From the NCBI RefSeq assembly GCF_000346465.2, contig NC_034013.1, positions 11,207,373 through 11,271,372 of the forward strand: a DNA stretch of 64,000 nucleotides, read 5' to 3'. Positions 54,992 through 64,000 of this stretch are shown piece by piece. The notes under the pieces were generated by a model. The model was not told the DNA's origin, searched no databases, and saw only the letters and a program-made list of their open reading frames with translations. This DNA comes from Prunus persica (Eukaryota; Streptophyta; Magnoliopsida; Rosales; Rosaceae). Positions within the stretch are counted from its first letter, which is position 1, and each line of letters opens with the position of its first letter. A program made the position numbers and the translations under genes.

Positions 54992-55116
54992 TAAGGTGTC
55001 ATTTAATTCAAACATGAGATCACTAGTCTACAAGTCAATGTCTGACTAGACTTTATGTAAGATTTAATGACAAATCAAGGGAATATTTGGAGGAAAAGAT
55101 GGAGTGATTTACTAAG

Positions 55117-55834
55117 CGGTTCTTTTATAACCATTTCATTTTTAGTTTTCTATTTTCAATTTTTTTTTAAAAACAAAAGACCGAAAACATGTTTGGTAAT
55201 AGATTTTGTTTTAAGTTAAAAAAAAGTAAAATCTAGTTTTTAAAATCACCCCTTACAAAAATAAGGAGTGCAAAAAGGATGAAAACTAGTTTTTTGTGCT
55301 CCTTTTTCATTCACCAATTTTACATCACTACACATACATTGCACTCCAGTTACTGAAACTCGGTGTTTAGGACCTCCTGACTTGGACCCGACCTCTTGAT
55401 TGTTGCGTTCCAAAATTCACCCAAAATTCATCCTAACTCCAAAATTCATCCTAACTCGGTGTTTAGGACCTCCTGAATTTTGGAGTTAGCATTAATCGCG
55501 GACCGAGTCCAAGCCTCGAGACCTCCATATCCAAACTTCACCCAAAATTCATCCTAACTCCAAAAAATGCACCGAAAAATACTATGAACTCTTTGTAGCA
55601 AGCACTTTCACTCTATGATCTCAAATTCGCAAATTGACCCCGGAAAAATTCAAGTTCCAAGTTCCATATAAAAATGAAAAATGAAAAAAGTTATTAAACA
55701 ACTTTTAAACAGTTTTCTGTTTTCAATTTTTTGAAAACTAAAATTAGTTACCAAACAAGTTTTCTATTTTTACTTTCTTAAAAATGAAAATTGAAAAACT
55801 AGAAACTAAAAAATGAAATTGTTATCAAACGGGC
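55117..55834. mobile_element. Terminal-inverted-repeat element with T-rich/A-rich arms, about 718 bp
   Basis: The left arm ataaccatttcatttttagt is mirrored by the right-arm aaaaaatgaaattgttatca. Flanking actaag at 55111-55116 and 55835-55840 may be the target duplication. The middle contains short direct repeats (cacccaaaattcatcctaac twice, and tcggtgtttaggacctcctga-type words twice) around 55350-55560. Confidence 0.6.
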
Positions 55835-56121
55835 ACTAAGATAGTGGTTTTTTTATTTCTTCCCAAGTTTTTTAAATAAAAAAAAAATTTGTATTCAGTT
55901 ATCGAAGTACTTCCTAGTGTTCTACAAACTAGAGTAGATAGTGGGCTACTAGGCTTAATTTGAGTGGGCTACTAATCTTATTTGAGGTTAACTGCATTCA
56001 AAACATTATAAAACATTTCTAGTACTTTTATCTTTTTTGCCAAAAAAGCTACAAAGCTAAAGCCCATTGTTGCTATAAAGCTGCACATAAAGTGTATCCC
56101 AAATGTATTTCCAGCAGAGTC

Positions 56122-56268
56122 ATTTTATAGTGGGGGCCTTATCTATGGTCTTTAGATGAGGTTTTATTTCTAAATCATTAGATTATGCTAATTAATTTGA
56201 TCCAACTGTTAAGAGATAGGGCCTCACTTAAGGGCCATAAATAAGAACCTCACTATAAAATTCTTGAT
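56122..56268. mobile_element. Fold-back MITE, TTTTATAGTGAGG family, copy 2
   Basis: Begins ttttatagtgggggcctta and ends with its near complement aagaacctcactataaaa. The inner arms tatggtctttagatgagg and cctcacttaagggccata also pair. This is the same terminal family as the element at 54093-54250. Confidence 0.75.
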
Positions 56269-57722
56269 TCCCAGCATATTGATTTTGGGGGGCCAATAAG
56301 CATAGTTTTTCAAAGTTTTATAAAACTACTACTTATATCTTTTAAACAACGTTAAAGAGAACTACAAGGAGGCTTGGAGGACCATGTCCACTTTAGGTTG
56401 TGCGGCTCCGCCCAGACCTATTCCTAATAACAAGTTTATTCAACAAACAACGAAATGAGTCTGTATAGTATAAATGAATGAACCACCAAAATAGGGTTGG
56501 TGTCAATAGTATCTAATCTCCACTTTGTTGAAAAAGATCCGGAATCTTACGACGATTTGTTTGAATCCTCATCGTCCAGGCTTATTGGAATTTAGATCAC
56601 TGTCATGAAAGGGTGGATGTGGAAGAGCTAGCACATTAGCTGTAAAATGAAGCGAGACACTTGCATTTGTATAAATAAGCAGCCACGCAAAATATCACTA
56701 TACCAAAACACATCATTTACGACGCACAAAGCACGCCATAAAGTATCATTCACGACACAAGGCTGCAAGCAATAAAAGACTGCGTTGTAAATAATGTTCC
56801 TCAATAACGATATGTTTTCTAGTCGCAAATAATCCCACAAAAAAAAGCCGTAATAAGGTTTACGGCGTGCATATAACGTCGTTATAATTGCTTTAAACAG
56901 CTTGCATAGTGAGCCGAAATTCAATGCAAGCAATTACGACATGCACTGATCGCTGTAAATGAAGACTATCAATTAGCAATTACAGCTTATTCTGCACGCC
57001 GTGATTGGGGTTTTTTTTTTTGGTAATAATAAAACTCATGTTGATTCTATCATTCATTCAGTACCATTTACCTGTTGAAACTCAAAATTTACAAAACTAA
57101 TGCCATCTAACTAAGTATTAAAGAATAAAATAGATAACAAACAAGAACGCGATTAATGAAGGGATTAAACCTTTGGAATCGCACCTTTCGAATGTCATTG
57201 AGAATTCAGCTTCGAAACAATAGGGCTCGGCCAATAGGTCTTCTAGCGAACGAGGAACTAGAGCTCTTGATTAACGACACGCAGAGAGAGAATCCAGAAA
57301 TTGTGAGAGAGGGAGATGGAGCTCTTGATTAGTGAACGAGGAACTAGTCTCTTGATTAGCTAACGAGGAACTAGAGCTCTTGAGCAATAGTCTTCTAGCG
57401 AACGAGGAACTGGAGTTCTAGAATGTAACACCCCGACTCCAAATTAAATGTCTATTTTAATTGATTTAAAATAAATTACGGATTTACCCTTAGGGTAGGG
57501 GTAAATTGGTTATTTTCTTCTCTGGAAGGATTTTGGGACCACGAATGGTATTTCTGGGTAGGTGGTACTGAGACGAATTCGTAGACACGCGGTAGGCTTG
57601 AATCGGAGTTGTAACGAAAAAGTTACGAGCAAAACATTATCAGTGGCAAAACTGTAAATATTTCAAAAAGTTTGGTAAAAATCAAAATTTTCACCTCAGC
57701 TCTCTCATTCTTCGCGCGCGCT

Positions 57723-57725
<3 letters not shown>

Positions 57726-57764
<39 letters not shown>
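57726..57764. repeat. (CT)n microsatellite inside the nested element
   Basis: CT run of about 19 units, followed by a second short one at about 57775-57787. Confidence 0.9.
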
Positions 57765-57766
<2 letters not shown>

Positions 57767-58930
57767 CAACACCGTCTCTCTCTCTCTTCGGTTCTCTCTG
57801 CACCAGCCACGGCCAGGCACGCCACCGGTCCCGATCGACTCGCCTTGACGTCCCGATCAAGACCTGCCCGTTTTCCCCGTCGGAAACTACGAACTCCGGC
57901 CACGAGCTCAACTGGTTTGAACCGAAGCTTTCCCAACGTCGCGCCGCCGTCTCCGCCGCCCAAACCCGGTGAGTGAGTTATGGTTTCTCATCCATTTTTC
58001 GAGTCCTAGCTGACTGTTGTATAGGTTTGGACCGATTCGTTGTCTAGAAAATTGATTAGAAAACCTAGGTTTTGGCCGAATTTCAAAGTGAAATTCCGGC
58101 CAGTTGCCGCCCGAATTGGACCTTCCCGTAGTTGAATGAAGTGATCCTGACCTTGAGTAGAAGCTAGGATAGGAAGGGTGAGCTCGGGTGTGGAGTTTTT
58201 CCATCATCGGAATTACTCTACACACCCAGGCGCTGCCGGCACGTGTGGAGGCGCTTGGGCTAGGCTGGTGAAGATGCAATTTAACCTGATGAGATCCTTA
58301 GGTTGTCATGAGCGCATAGGAATTCGCGGATCTCAATTCGGATGTCGTTTGACTATCGAACGGATTTTCGTATATTGTGCGTTATCCGGGTTCGATAAGT
58401 TCCGACCGTTAGATCTTTTCCGAATTAAAATATGTTGTTCTAGGTATTCCTAGGACTGTATGGGACTTCACAGATTATGAATCGGAGCCCCGGATGTTCC
58501 GATTCAATAATGCAAAGTTTGCGGGTTATCGATAATCGTAAAATCGTGAATAATTTCTAAACTTGTAATCGGACCTTAGGATACCTTCTTCAACGTGCAC
58601 ATATTGAGAATTTGGGGATTTAAGCATTTAATTTGTGATTTCCGCTTCGACGTAATTTTATATTAATTAACGATTCGTATCTCGAAATAGGTGTTTCGAC
58701 TGCACGTACTCAGTAGGCAGGACCCTCACGTGATCAGGCAGCGTGGGAACATTTGTGAGTGGACTTTGTTTTCAATCATATGCATGGTTTTATTGATGAA
58801 AGATTTTTGCATAATGTTTTAATGGCTTATTGAATATATTATATTCATGAGTTGAATATGATGTTTGTATAGTGCTTGGCAATATATTGTGAGTATTGAG
58901 AGTGCATTTTATAAGGAATTTGGGGAAGTA

Positions 58931-58954
58931 TCTATATATATATATATATATATG
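58931..58954. repeat. (AT)n run
   Basis: AT/TA dinucleotide run upstream of the hairpin array. Confidence 0.85.
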
Positions 58955-59076
58955 TATATTCTCTATAGGCGGGATATTTGGGTTGTTAAAGTGTGTTGTG
59001 GAAGAACTTGATTATGAGGGATTGTTGAGAGAAGTTGTATGATTACACTATGTAAGTACCTTTCCCAGTTATTAGA

Positions 59077-59332
59077 CTTTCCACACGCGGCGTTGGATGT
59101 TCCGGCGTGTAGAAAGAATAGGTTATTCGTCTCACTCGCGACGTTGGATGTTTCGGCGTGTGAGACACTTTCCATATGCGGCGTTGGATGTTTCAGCGTA
59201 TGGAAAGACTCTGTATAGTGTTTAGGGTCATCACCATAACATTGGATGTTCCGGTGTGTGATGATCCAGTCTGCGCGCGTAGGACATAGTTTGGGAGCTA
59301 CACATGACGTTGGATGTTTCGGTGTGGGAGCT
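59077..59332. repeat. Array of five hairpins with variable stems and one constant loop
   Basis: Hairpins at 59077-59116, 59129-59166, 59168-59207, 59226-59266 and 59296-59332. Each loop has GTTGGATGTT (ATTGGATGTT in the fourth) followed by YCG or a close variant. Stem arms: ctttccacacgc/gcgtgtagaaag (11 of 12 pair), gtctcactcgc/gcgtgtgagac (10 of 11), ctttccatatgc/gcgtatggaaag (12 of 12 with one G-T), ggtcatcac/gtgatgatc (9 of 9 with one G-T). The fifth has agct/agct plus acac/gtgt. Next to the loop, two further pairs and a single bulged base recur: GG/CC then G in the first, GA/TC then G in the second. The function is unknown. Confidence 0.8.
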
Positions 59333-60639
59333 TTGGAGTTTTGTCCCCTGGTTGGACCGCTCATCCCTAGATACAGGATAACACCTAGAAATCCTGCAGA
59401 CTAGTCAAACGATCCCCCAGTTGGATTGTTTCCCCGGTACCTAGGTAGTGTGATGAGTATATTGTATAGCTATGTATAGTTATATATATATATGTATATT
59501 TATATGTACATGTATAGTTGAGTGAGTGAAGAATTTGGGTTTTTCAGTGGGTTGACAGGAGTTGTAAGTTTGAGAGAATGGGGTTTATGAAGGAGATGAT
59601 TCAGATTCGTATTTTGAAGAGTTTTAAATGAATCATGTTTTGAGTAATTAAATATTGAATTGTGAACCTGCATGACTTGAGCATTATTTTTACCTGGTGG
59701 GATTACTATATTGTTTTTAACTGCAAATATGGTTTTTGTCCACTCACATGTTTTTTGTTTTGCACCCCCCAGCCAGTAGTCGCTCCAGGAAGCATGCAAG
59801 TGGTGTACGAGGCTCGAACTGTGAATCTTCCTAGATAGGATTTGAGTAATTTCTTCTACTCAACTGTTCTTGTAATCTAAATTCAGTAGATGCTCTGTTA
59901 TCGCCCATGGTAGATTTTACTTGTGAGACCGGAGGCCATTTAGTATGACTTGAGGAATTATGAAAGCATGCTGCTGGTTGAAATTTTTATTTTATGTATG
60001 TTGCAGGTTGGAAATTTTTGTTGGGTTTGCTTAAATTACAGGGGAGACTCTGCCAAAATTTTGATAGAAAGTCTCGGTTTCTTCGTAAGTGGGCCCGGCA
60101 TCGGGTAGATGTCGGAATAAAGATGGAGTCCGCTTCGATTTCCGGGAAATTCCGGGGCAGGTCCTGTCATGGAATGTCACTGAGAGAGAATCCATAAATT
60201 GTGAGAGAAGTGATGAGAGTCTGAATGAAAAATAAAACGAGGAAAATTTTAATAAATAAAAAACTTCTATTTTTAGCAGATTGCAATTTGCAATTTGCAA
60301 ATATATTGGGGGGTTTCAGGAAAAAAAAAATTGAATTATAAATTACGGCATACTCAGTCGCATGCCATAATATGTACACATTTTTTTGCATTCACGGCCT
60401 ATATACAAATCACGCCGTTAAAAAACACATATATTTTTAAAGCGTGTTTTTATATGCCGTAAATATCACTTATTAACAGCACACTTTACTATCTTTTTAA
60501 GACGTGCTTTGTTATATGCTGTAAATATTAGTTATTAACGACGCACAAAAACGTGCTGTAAATGTCAGTTATTAACGACACGCACAAAAAACATGCTGTA
60601 AATATCAAGCTGTAAAAGCTCCAATTTGGTGTATTGTAT

Positions 60640-61874
60640 GATCCATACAACAAAGGTTATATATTGCTCAGCCGCCCTAGTTCTCTGCAAATACCCTAAA
60701 AAAATTCAATTACAGATCTTTTCAAATATAATTTAATCATATATTACTGCTCACCCTACTCCTAATTAATCGTGATTAATCATCTTCGTTAATCATGTGC
60801 GCTCATCACTACACTAATCTAAAATGTCACATCGTAGATCTTACTAAGAAAAAAGGAAGATCCCACTTGATTATTTGAATCTTGAAAACATACACACAAT
60901 TTTACGTTTTTTCAATATGTTAGATCAGAGAACAAAGACTAATTCAATTAAATTGGGTTTCACAAATCTTTGACAGACAAAAATAAGGTTTCTCAAATCC
61001 TGTGAGTCCTCACCTCAGTCTTTGCAATTCCGCGTGGTACACGCAAAGTCCCAAACCAAGACTGAAATACATTTCAAACTATCCCTAGCTGTAGCTAGTT
61101 TGGTGGGAAAACGATATCATCAATAATAAAAGCAAAAAGTAGAATCTTGTAACAAAAGGACACCATGACGGTGGTCATGGTGGCGGTGGCCGTGGTGGCA
61201 GTGGTGGACCAAGTACAATACACGTAGCCAATATTCTTGAGCTGGAGAGAGCTAGCTTCCCTCCATCAAACGTCACATTAAGCCAGTAGCAGCCAAACTA
61301 GGTAGGCTTTTTTTTTTTTTCAAATTTATCTTCCATCACTCTCTTGTCACTTTTTGGAGAATTTTAAATTTAATTTAGTGTGTAGAATTTGTCAATATCC
61401 AATGCCCATGCTTGGAAGGAGCTAGCCTAAGCATTTTGCTGTATCAGTAGTCATGCAAGTTGCAAGCAGTGGCTCCAATTTTTCTTGTTTGATGACTTTG
61501 GGACATCTCGTGTTTTTAACGCGTGCTACTGCCTCCAACCAATAAACCTTCGATAATTTGGAAACAAAGAGAGCAAAAAAAACCAATTACTGGATGATTT
61601 TGCAGGACCTAGCTCAATCTTTTACAGTTTAATTTCTAATCATTCTCACGTGATTGTGGTTTTACACAAGTTCCCAATATAATCAGACTCACCCAATTTT
61701 TCTTTCCATAACGCAAGAAGATATACCGAAAAAGATACGTCTGTGAATACTATTCAGAAAACGCTCAAAAGACACTGAGTTTTATCAGTTCCTTTTATGT
61801 TCTATTGATACGGAAGATAGTGCCTATTGTGTTGGGCTAGCTAGTGGTCTCAACCATATGAGATATGAAAGAGG

Positions 61875-61906
<32 letters not shown>

Positions 61907-63280
61907 CCCTTTTTCCTACAACTACGTTAGGTTTTAAAGAATTTTCTTAGATCCAAGAGAGGGGGACCACAACTAAGACATACATCTTTCTTCTCATCTT
62001 AGGGGTCACATACATATTCATTACAGATCATGAATATGACAGAAAGTTTCTTTTTTCTCAACACTAAATCCCAAAAGGTTATTTTTTGTAATCTTCAAAA
62101 GTTGTTGCATTTGAGACGGGGGAGGTCCTGAGCATAGGCGGACAAGGCAATCACCTAGGGCCTTCAAATTAGAAGGGTCCCCAATTTTTATAAACCTCTA
62201 TATATACGTATGTATGTTACTTTAAAATTGTACTATATTAATATTAAATTAAGCCCAAGTACTTTTTTTTTTTTTTTTAAAGTTCAATTATTTACTCTAA
62301 AACTAAAAATTGGAAACTTACTAAGAGACCAATTATTATTTTTAAGTTAAACCAATTTAATAAGTTAACCTAGTTGAATAGGTTAACCTAGTAACATATA
62401 CCTTAGCAAAAATTTAAAAAAAAACCTAGCAGCATGTAGGAAAATCTACTCTACTCAACATAAGAAAGAAAAAATGAGCAGTTTATTATTGAATATCTAC
62501 TGCAAGAAGAAGCGATCTTCGAGGAAGAACAAGAAGGAAAAAACCCACAAGACTATTGCTTATATTTTCTATTAAAAAATATATGGTAGAAAAAGTTGAT
62601 TATGCAAAGTTAATTGATACTTTGGCATCAAAAAATGCAAGACGAGTGATGTTTTGATGTATTTTATAAAGTTATGTGAATTACATTTTGTTTGTTTCTT
62701 TTTAGGTTACAATTATAACTTTGAGTTCATATAATTTTTTTTAACTTATCGAGAAAAAAAGAGGGCATAAATATATATACATAATAGTAGAAAACGACAT
62801 TTTAGTAATTCACCTAGGATCTCCAAAACTTTAAGACCGCCCCTGATTTTGAGTCCACACATAAATTAACATAAATTCCAAACCCCGAAAATGACTTATC
62901 AAGAACTTCACTCAATTCTGAATTAAGAGGTGCATTCGAAGCAACTTGCATGTAAAGAAAACTTTGGTTTTCGTATGTGTTGAAGATTTCTCAAAATTAC
63001 TTGACCATGACAAATGATAAATATATAAATTTATGCCAATTTGTCAGCCATCGCGGCCGACGTACGAAAGAGTGTAGAGATTGGAGATTTTATCCAAAAA
63101 ACTCCAAATTATTGGTCTTCAGAAATATGAGATAACTACTAAAAATATAATCGCACGCGTACATACAATGATACTCGCGCGGTTTGACATCTAATATTTC
63201 TTTGTTCTTTTTTGGCTGCTGGTGATGCCAAAAGCCAAAGGTACAGTTGTCAATTGCTAAACAGCGAGTGCCAAAATAAA
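60640..63280. other. Intergenic region upstream of the WRKY gene
   Basis: AT-rich DNA. A G-rich patch with repeated ggtggc/ggtggt words lies at 61160-61215, a pure T-run at about 61876-61906, and a decayed hAT-like element at 62128-62845. No intact gene seen. Confidence 0.6.
62128..62845 (+). mobile_element. Decayed hAT-like element with a transposase C-terminal remnant
   Basis: The frame 62583-62657 reads MVEKVDYAKLIDTLASKNAR then RVMF and stop. This resembles the C-terminal end of plant hAT-type (TTF zinc-finger) transposase-like proteins, recalled as ...LIDxFASxKARR.... The start region (ctgagcataggcggacaaggc) and the end region (accgcccctga, reverse complement tcaggggcggt) resemble degraded hAT termini of the CAGGGGCGG type. 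The rest of the transposase is missing. Boundaries are approximate. Confidence 0.45.
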
Positions 63281-63285
63281 ACCTT

Positions 63286-63306
63286 TTGACTTTTGTACAA
63301 AGTCAA
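63286..63306. promoter_or_regulatory. Inverted pair of W-boxes upstream of the WRKY gene
   Basis: TTGACT at 63286-63291 and its complement AGTCAA at 63301-63306 face each other across nine bases. W-boxes (TTGAC[C/T]) bind WRKY proteins, so self- or cross-regulation is inferred. Confidence 0.5.
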
Positions 63307-63360
63307 CCCAGTGAGAAAGCATTTTGGGGTTGAGACAATAATCTCAGCCCTCCTGCTCAA

Positions 63361-63368
63361 TATATAAG
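63361..63368 (+). promoter_or_regulatory. TATA box of the WRKY gene
   Basis: TATATAAG, 100 bp before the chosen ATG, followed by a CT-rich leader. Confidence 0.6.
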
Positions 63369-63460
63369 CAAGCCTTGTCATAGATTTCCTCTCATCATCA
63401 TATTTTCTTCACAATCCAAAGTCAGCTGCCTACTCTCTCTCTCTCTCTGGTTTTGTGTGC

Positions 63461-64000
63461 ATGGAGAACTGGGATTTGCAAGCTGTGGTGAGAGGATGCA
63501 ATACCACTGCCAATATTGATGAAGCCATGGAGAACTCTCAAATACCATATTGCTTTGCTCCATTAAGCATTGAAGAAGAAGATGACTTTTTCCATGCTTT
63601 GCCTCAGCTGTTTGAAGCCACAGCAGCTTTAGATGAATTGGAGGAGCTTTACAAGCCATTCTATCCAGTTTTGCAACCCTCAGCCCCACCAGTCATTCTT
63701 GCCTCCTCCATGTCTGTTCCCCAAGAGGCCATCACTGTAGAAGTACCGAAGAAGCTGAAGGAATCATCAACTGTCTGTAAAAAAATTAGGTTTGTCAATT
63801 CTCTAACTTATTTTGTTAATAACGGCTTATAGATAATGGTAGAATAACCAAATTTTTGTTCGTTAGATCAAACGATTTATAATTTTCCCAAATGTTGAAT
63901 ATATATTTTTTCAAATGTTGATTTCAGCAGGAAGAATCAGAGCAAAAGGGTGGTGAAAGAGGTGAGAGCAGAAGAGCTTTTTTCAGATGTGTGGGCGTGG
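63461..64000 (+). CDS. Group IIe WRKY transcription factor, WRKY22/27/29-like (5' part)
   Basis: Nuclear DNA-binding factor of the WRKY family; WRKY22 and WRKY29 act in pattern-triggered immunity. Exon 1 ends at 63789; exon 2 starts at 63928 or 63931 and runs off the window. The start MENWDLQAVVRGC is the typical group IIe N-terminus, so the ATG at 63461 is preferred over the one six bases upstream (63455). The acidic segment SIEEEDDFFHALPQLFEATA follows. Exon 2 reads KNQSKRVVKEVRAEELFSDV and then WAW, the lead-in to the WRKYGQK heptapeptide, which lies just outside. The acceptor is tandem (CAGCAG), so two products differing by one residue are possible. The visible part has no defect. Arabidopsis has WRKY56 after SPO11-2, but the N-terminus here is a different subgroup. 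Confidence 0.88.

Larger units (their letters stand above)
57424..60169 (+). mobile_element. Nested solo-LTR-like element, 2.75 kb, TGTAACACCCC type
   Basis: Starts TGTAACACCCCGACTCC and ends GGGGCAGGTCCTGTCA, giving TG...CA termini. The flanking 5-mers are tagaa (57419-57423) and tggaa (60170-60174), equal at four of five bases, consistent with an aged 5-bp target duplication. It contains a CT microsatellite (57726-57764), GC-rich sequence with a splice-donor-like CCCGGTGAGTGAG near 57965, and the five-hairpin array at 59077-59332. No gag or pol is present. Direction is arbitrary. A solo LTR of this size would be unusually long; a large non-coding element of another class is the alternative. 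Confidence 0.55.
56696..60636. mobile_element. Non-autonomous CACTA (En/Spm) element split by a nested LTR-like insert
   Basis: Left end CACTATACCAAA; right end CAATACACCAAA in reverse complement (10 of 12 equal). The 3-bp duplications tat sit at 56693-56695 and 60637-60639, as expected for CACTA. Subterminal regions on both sides carry many copies of short words like ttacgacgcac, ttaacgacgcac, ttacggcatgc and their complements, the typical transposase-binding clusters (56710-57005 and 60345-60610). Removing the nested insert at 57424-60169 leaves about 1.2 kb with no transposase. The stretch 57210-57423 contains several repeats of an aacgaggaactagagctctt unit. Confidence 0.75.

Noticed and set aside
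57623..57963. Arg/Glu-rich open frames
   Set aside because: They are translations of the CT microsatellite and its flanks.
59077..59332. CRISPR-like repeat array
   Set aside because: Repeats are hairpins with irregular spacing in a plant transposon, without uniform spacers or cas genes.
61160..61215. Gly/His-rich coding fragment
   Set aside because: Too short, no start or splice support; a simple GGT/GGC-rich patch explains it.

Overview
The window is plant nuclear DNA, most likely from a rosid eudicot and possibly Rosaceae. The evidence is intron-rich genes with GT-AG borders, AT-rich intergenic DNA full of short transposable elements, and plant-only families (R2R3-MYB, ROH1/BYPASS, HIPP, type 1 ACC synthase, group IIe WRKY). 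The species call is inference; no marker in the sequence fixes it.

Layout, left to right: two tandem MYB103-like secondary-wall regulators on the minus strand (1-1993, cut by the left edge, and 8075-9497); a 10-kb repeat-rich gap with retroposons and a hAT MITE; a single-exon ROH1-like gene (19344-20522, +); a U6 snRNA pseudogene (about 23049-23151, -); a 16-exon organellar MDAR6-like gene (23992-27968, +); a HIPP-type HMA-domain gene with a CaaX end (29976-31014, +); a type 1 ACC synthase (33819-36376, -); IspF of the plastid MEP pathway (41248-43153, -); DDA1, a CRL4 ubiquitin-ligase adaptor (44408-47163, -); a G-patch protein (48327-51345, +) convergent with SPO11-2 (51758-53842, -); a cluster of nested and adjacent DNA transposons (54.1-60.6 kb); a decayed hAT-like fragment near 62.1-62.8 kb; and the 5' part of a WRKY22/27/29-like gene cut by the right edge (63461-64000, +).

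From memory of Arabidopsis chromosome 1, MYB103, ROH1, MDAR6, an HMA protein, ISPF, a G-patch protein and SPO11-2 lie in this same order at At1g63910-At1g63990. The window therefore looks like a conserved block, into which ACC synthase, DDA1 and the second MYB have been added or from which Arabidopsis has lost them. The genes do not form one pathway; they cover wall transcription, ROS/ascorbate recycling, ethylene synthesis, isoprenoids, protein turnover, meiosis and defence.

The strongest unexplained signal is at 59077-59332. Five successive hairpins, inside a 2.75-kb LTR-like insert nested in a CACTA element, have different, mostly self-complementary stems but share one loop, GTTGGATGTT. 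Paired differences between units keep the stems closed, which suggests selection on a folded DNA or RNA rather than on protein.
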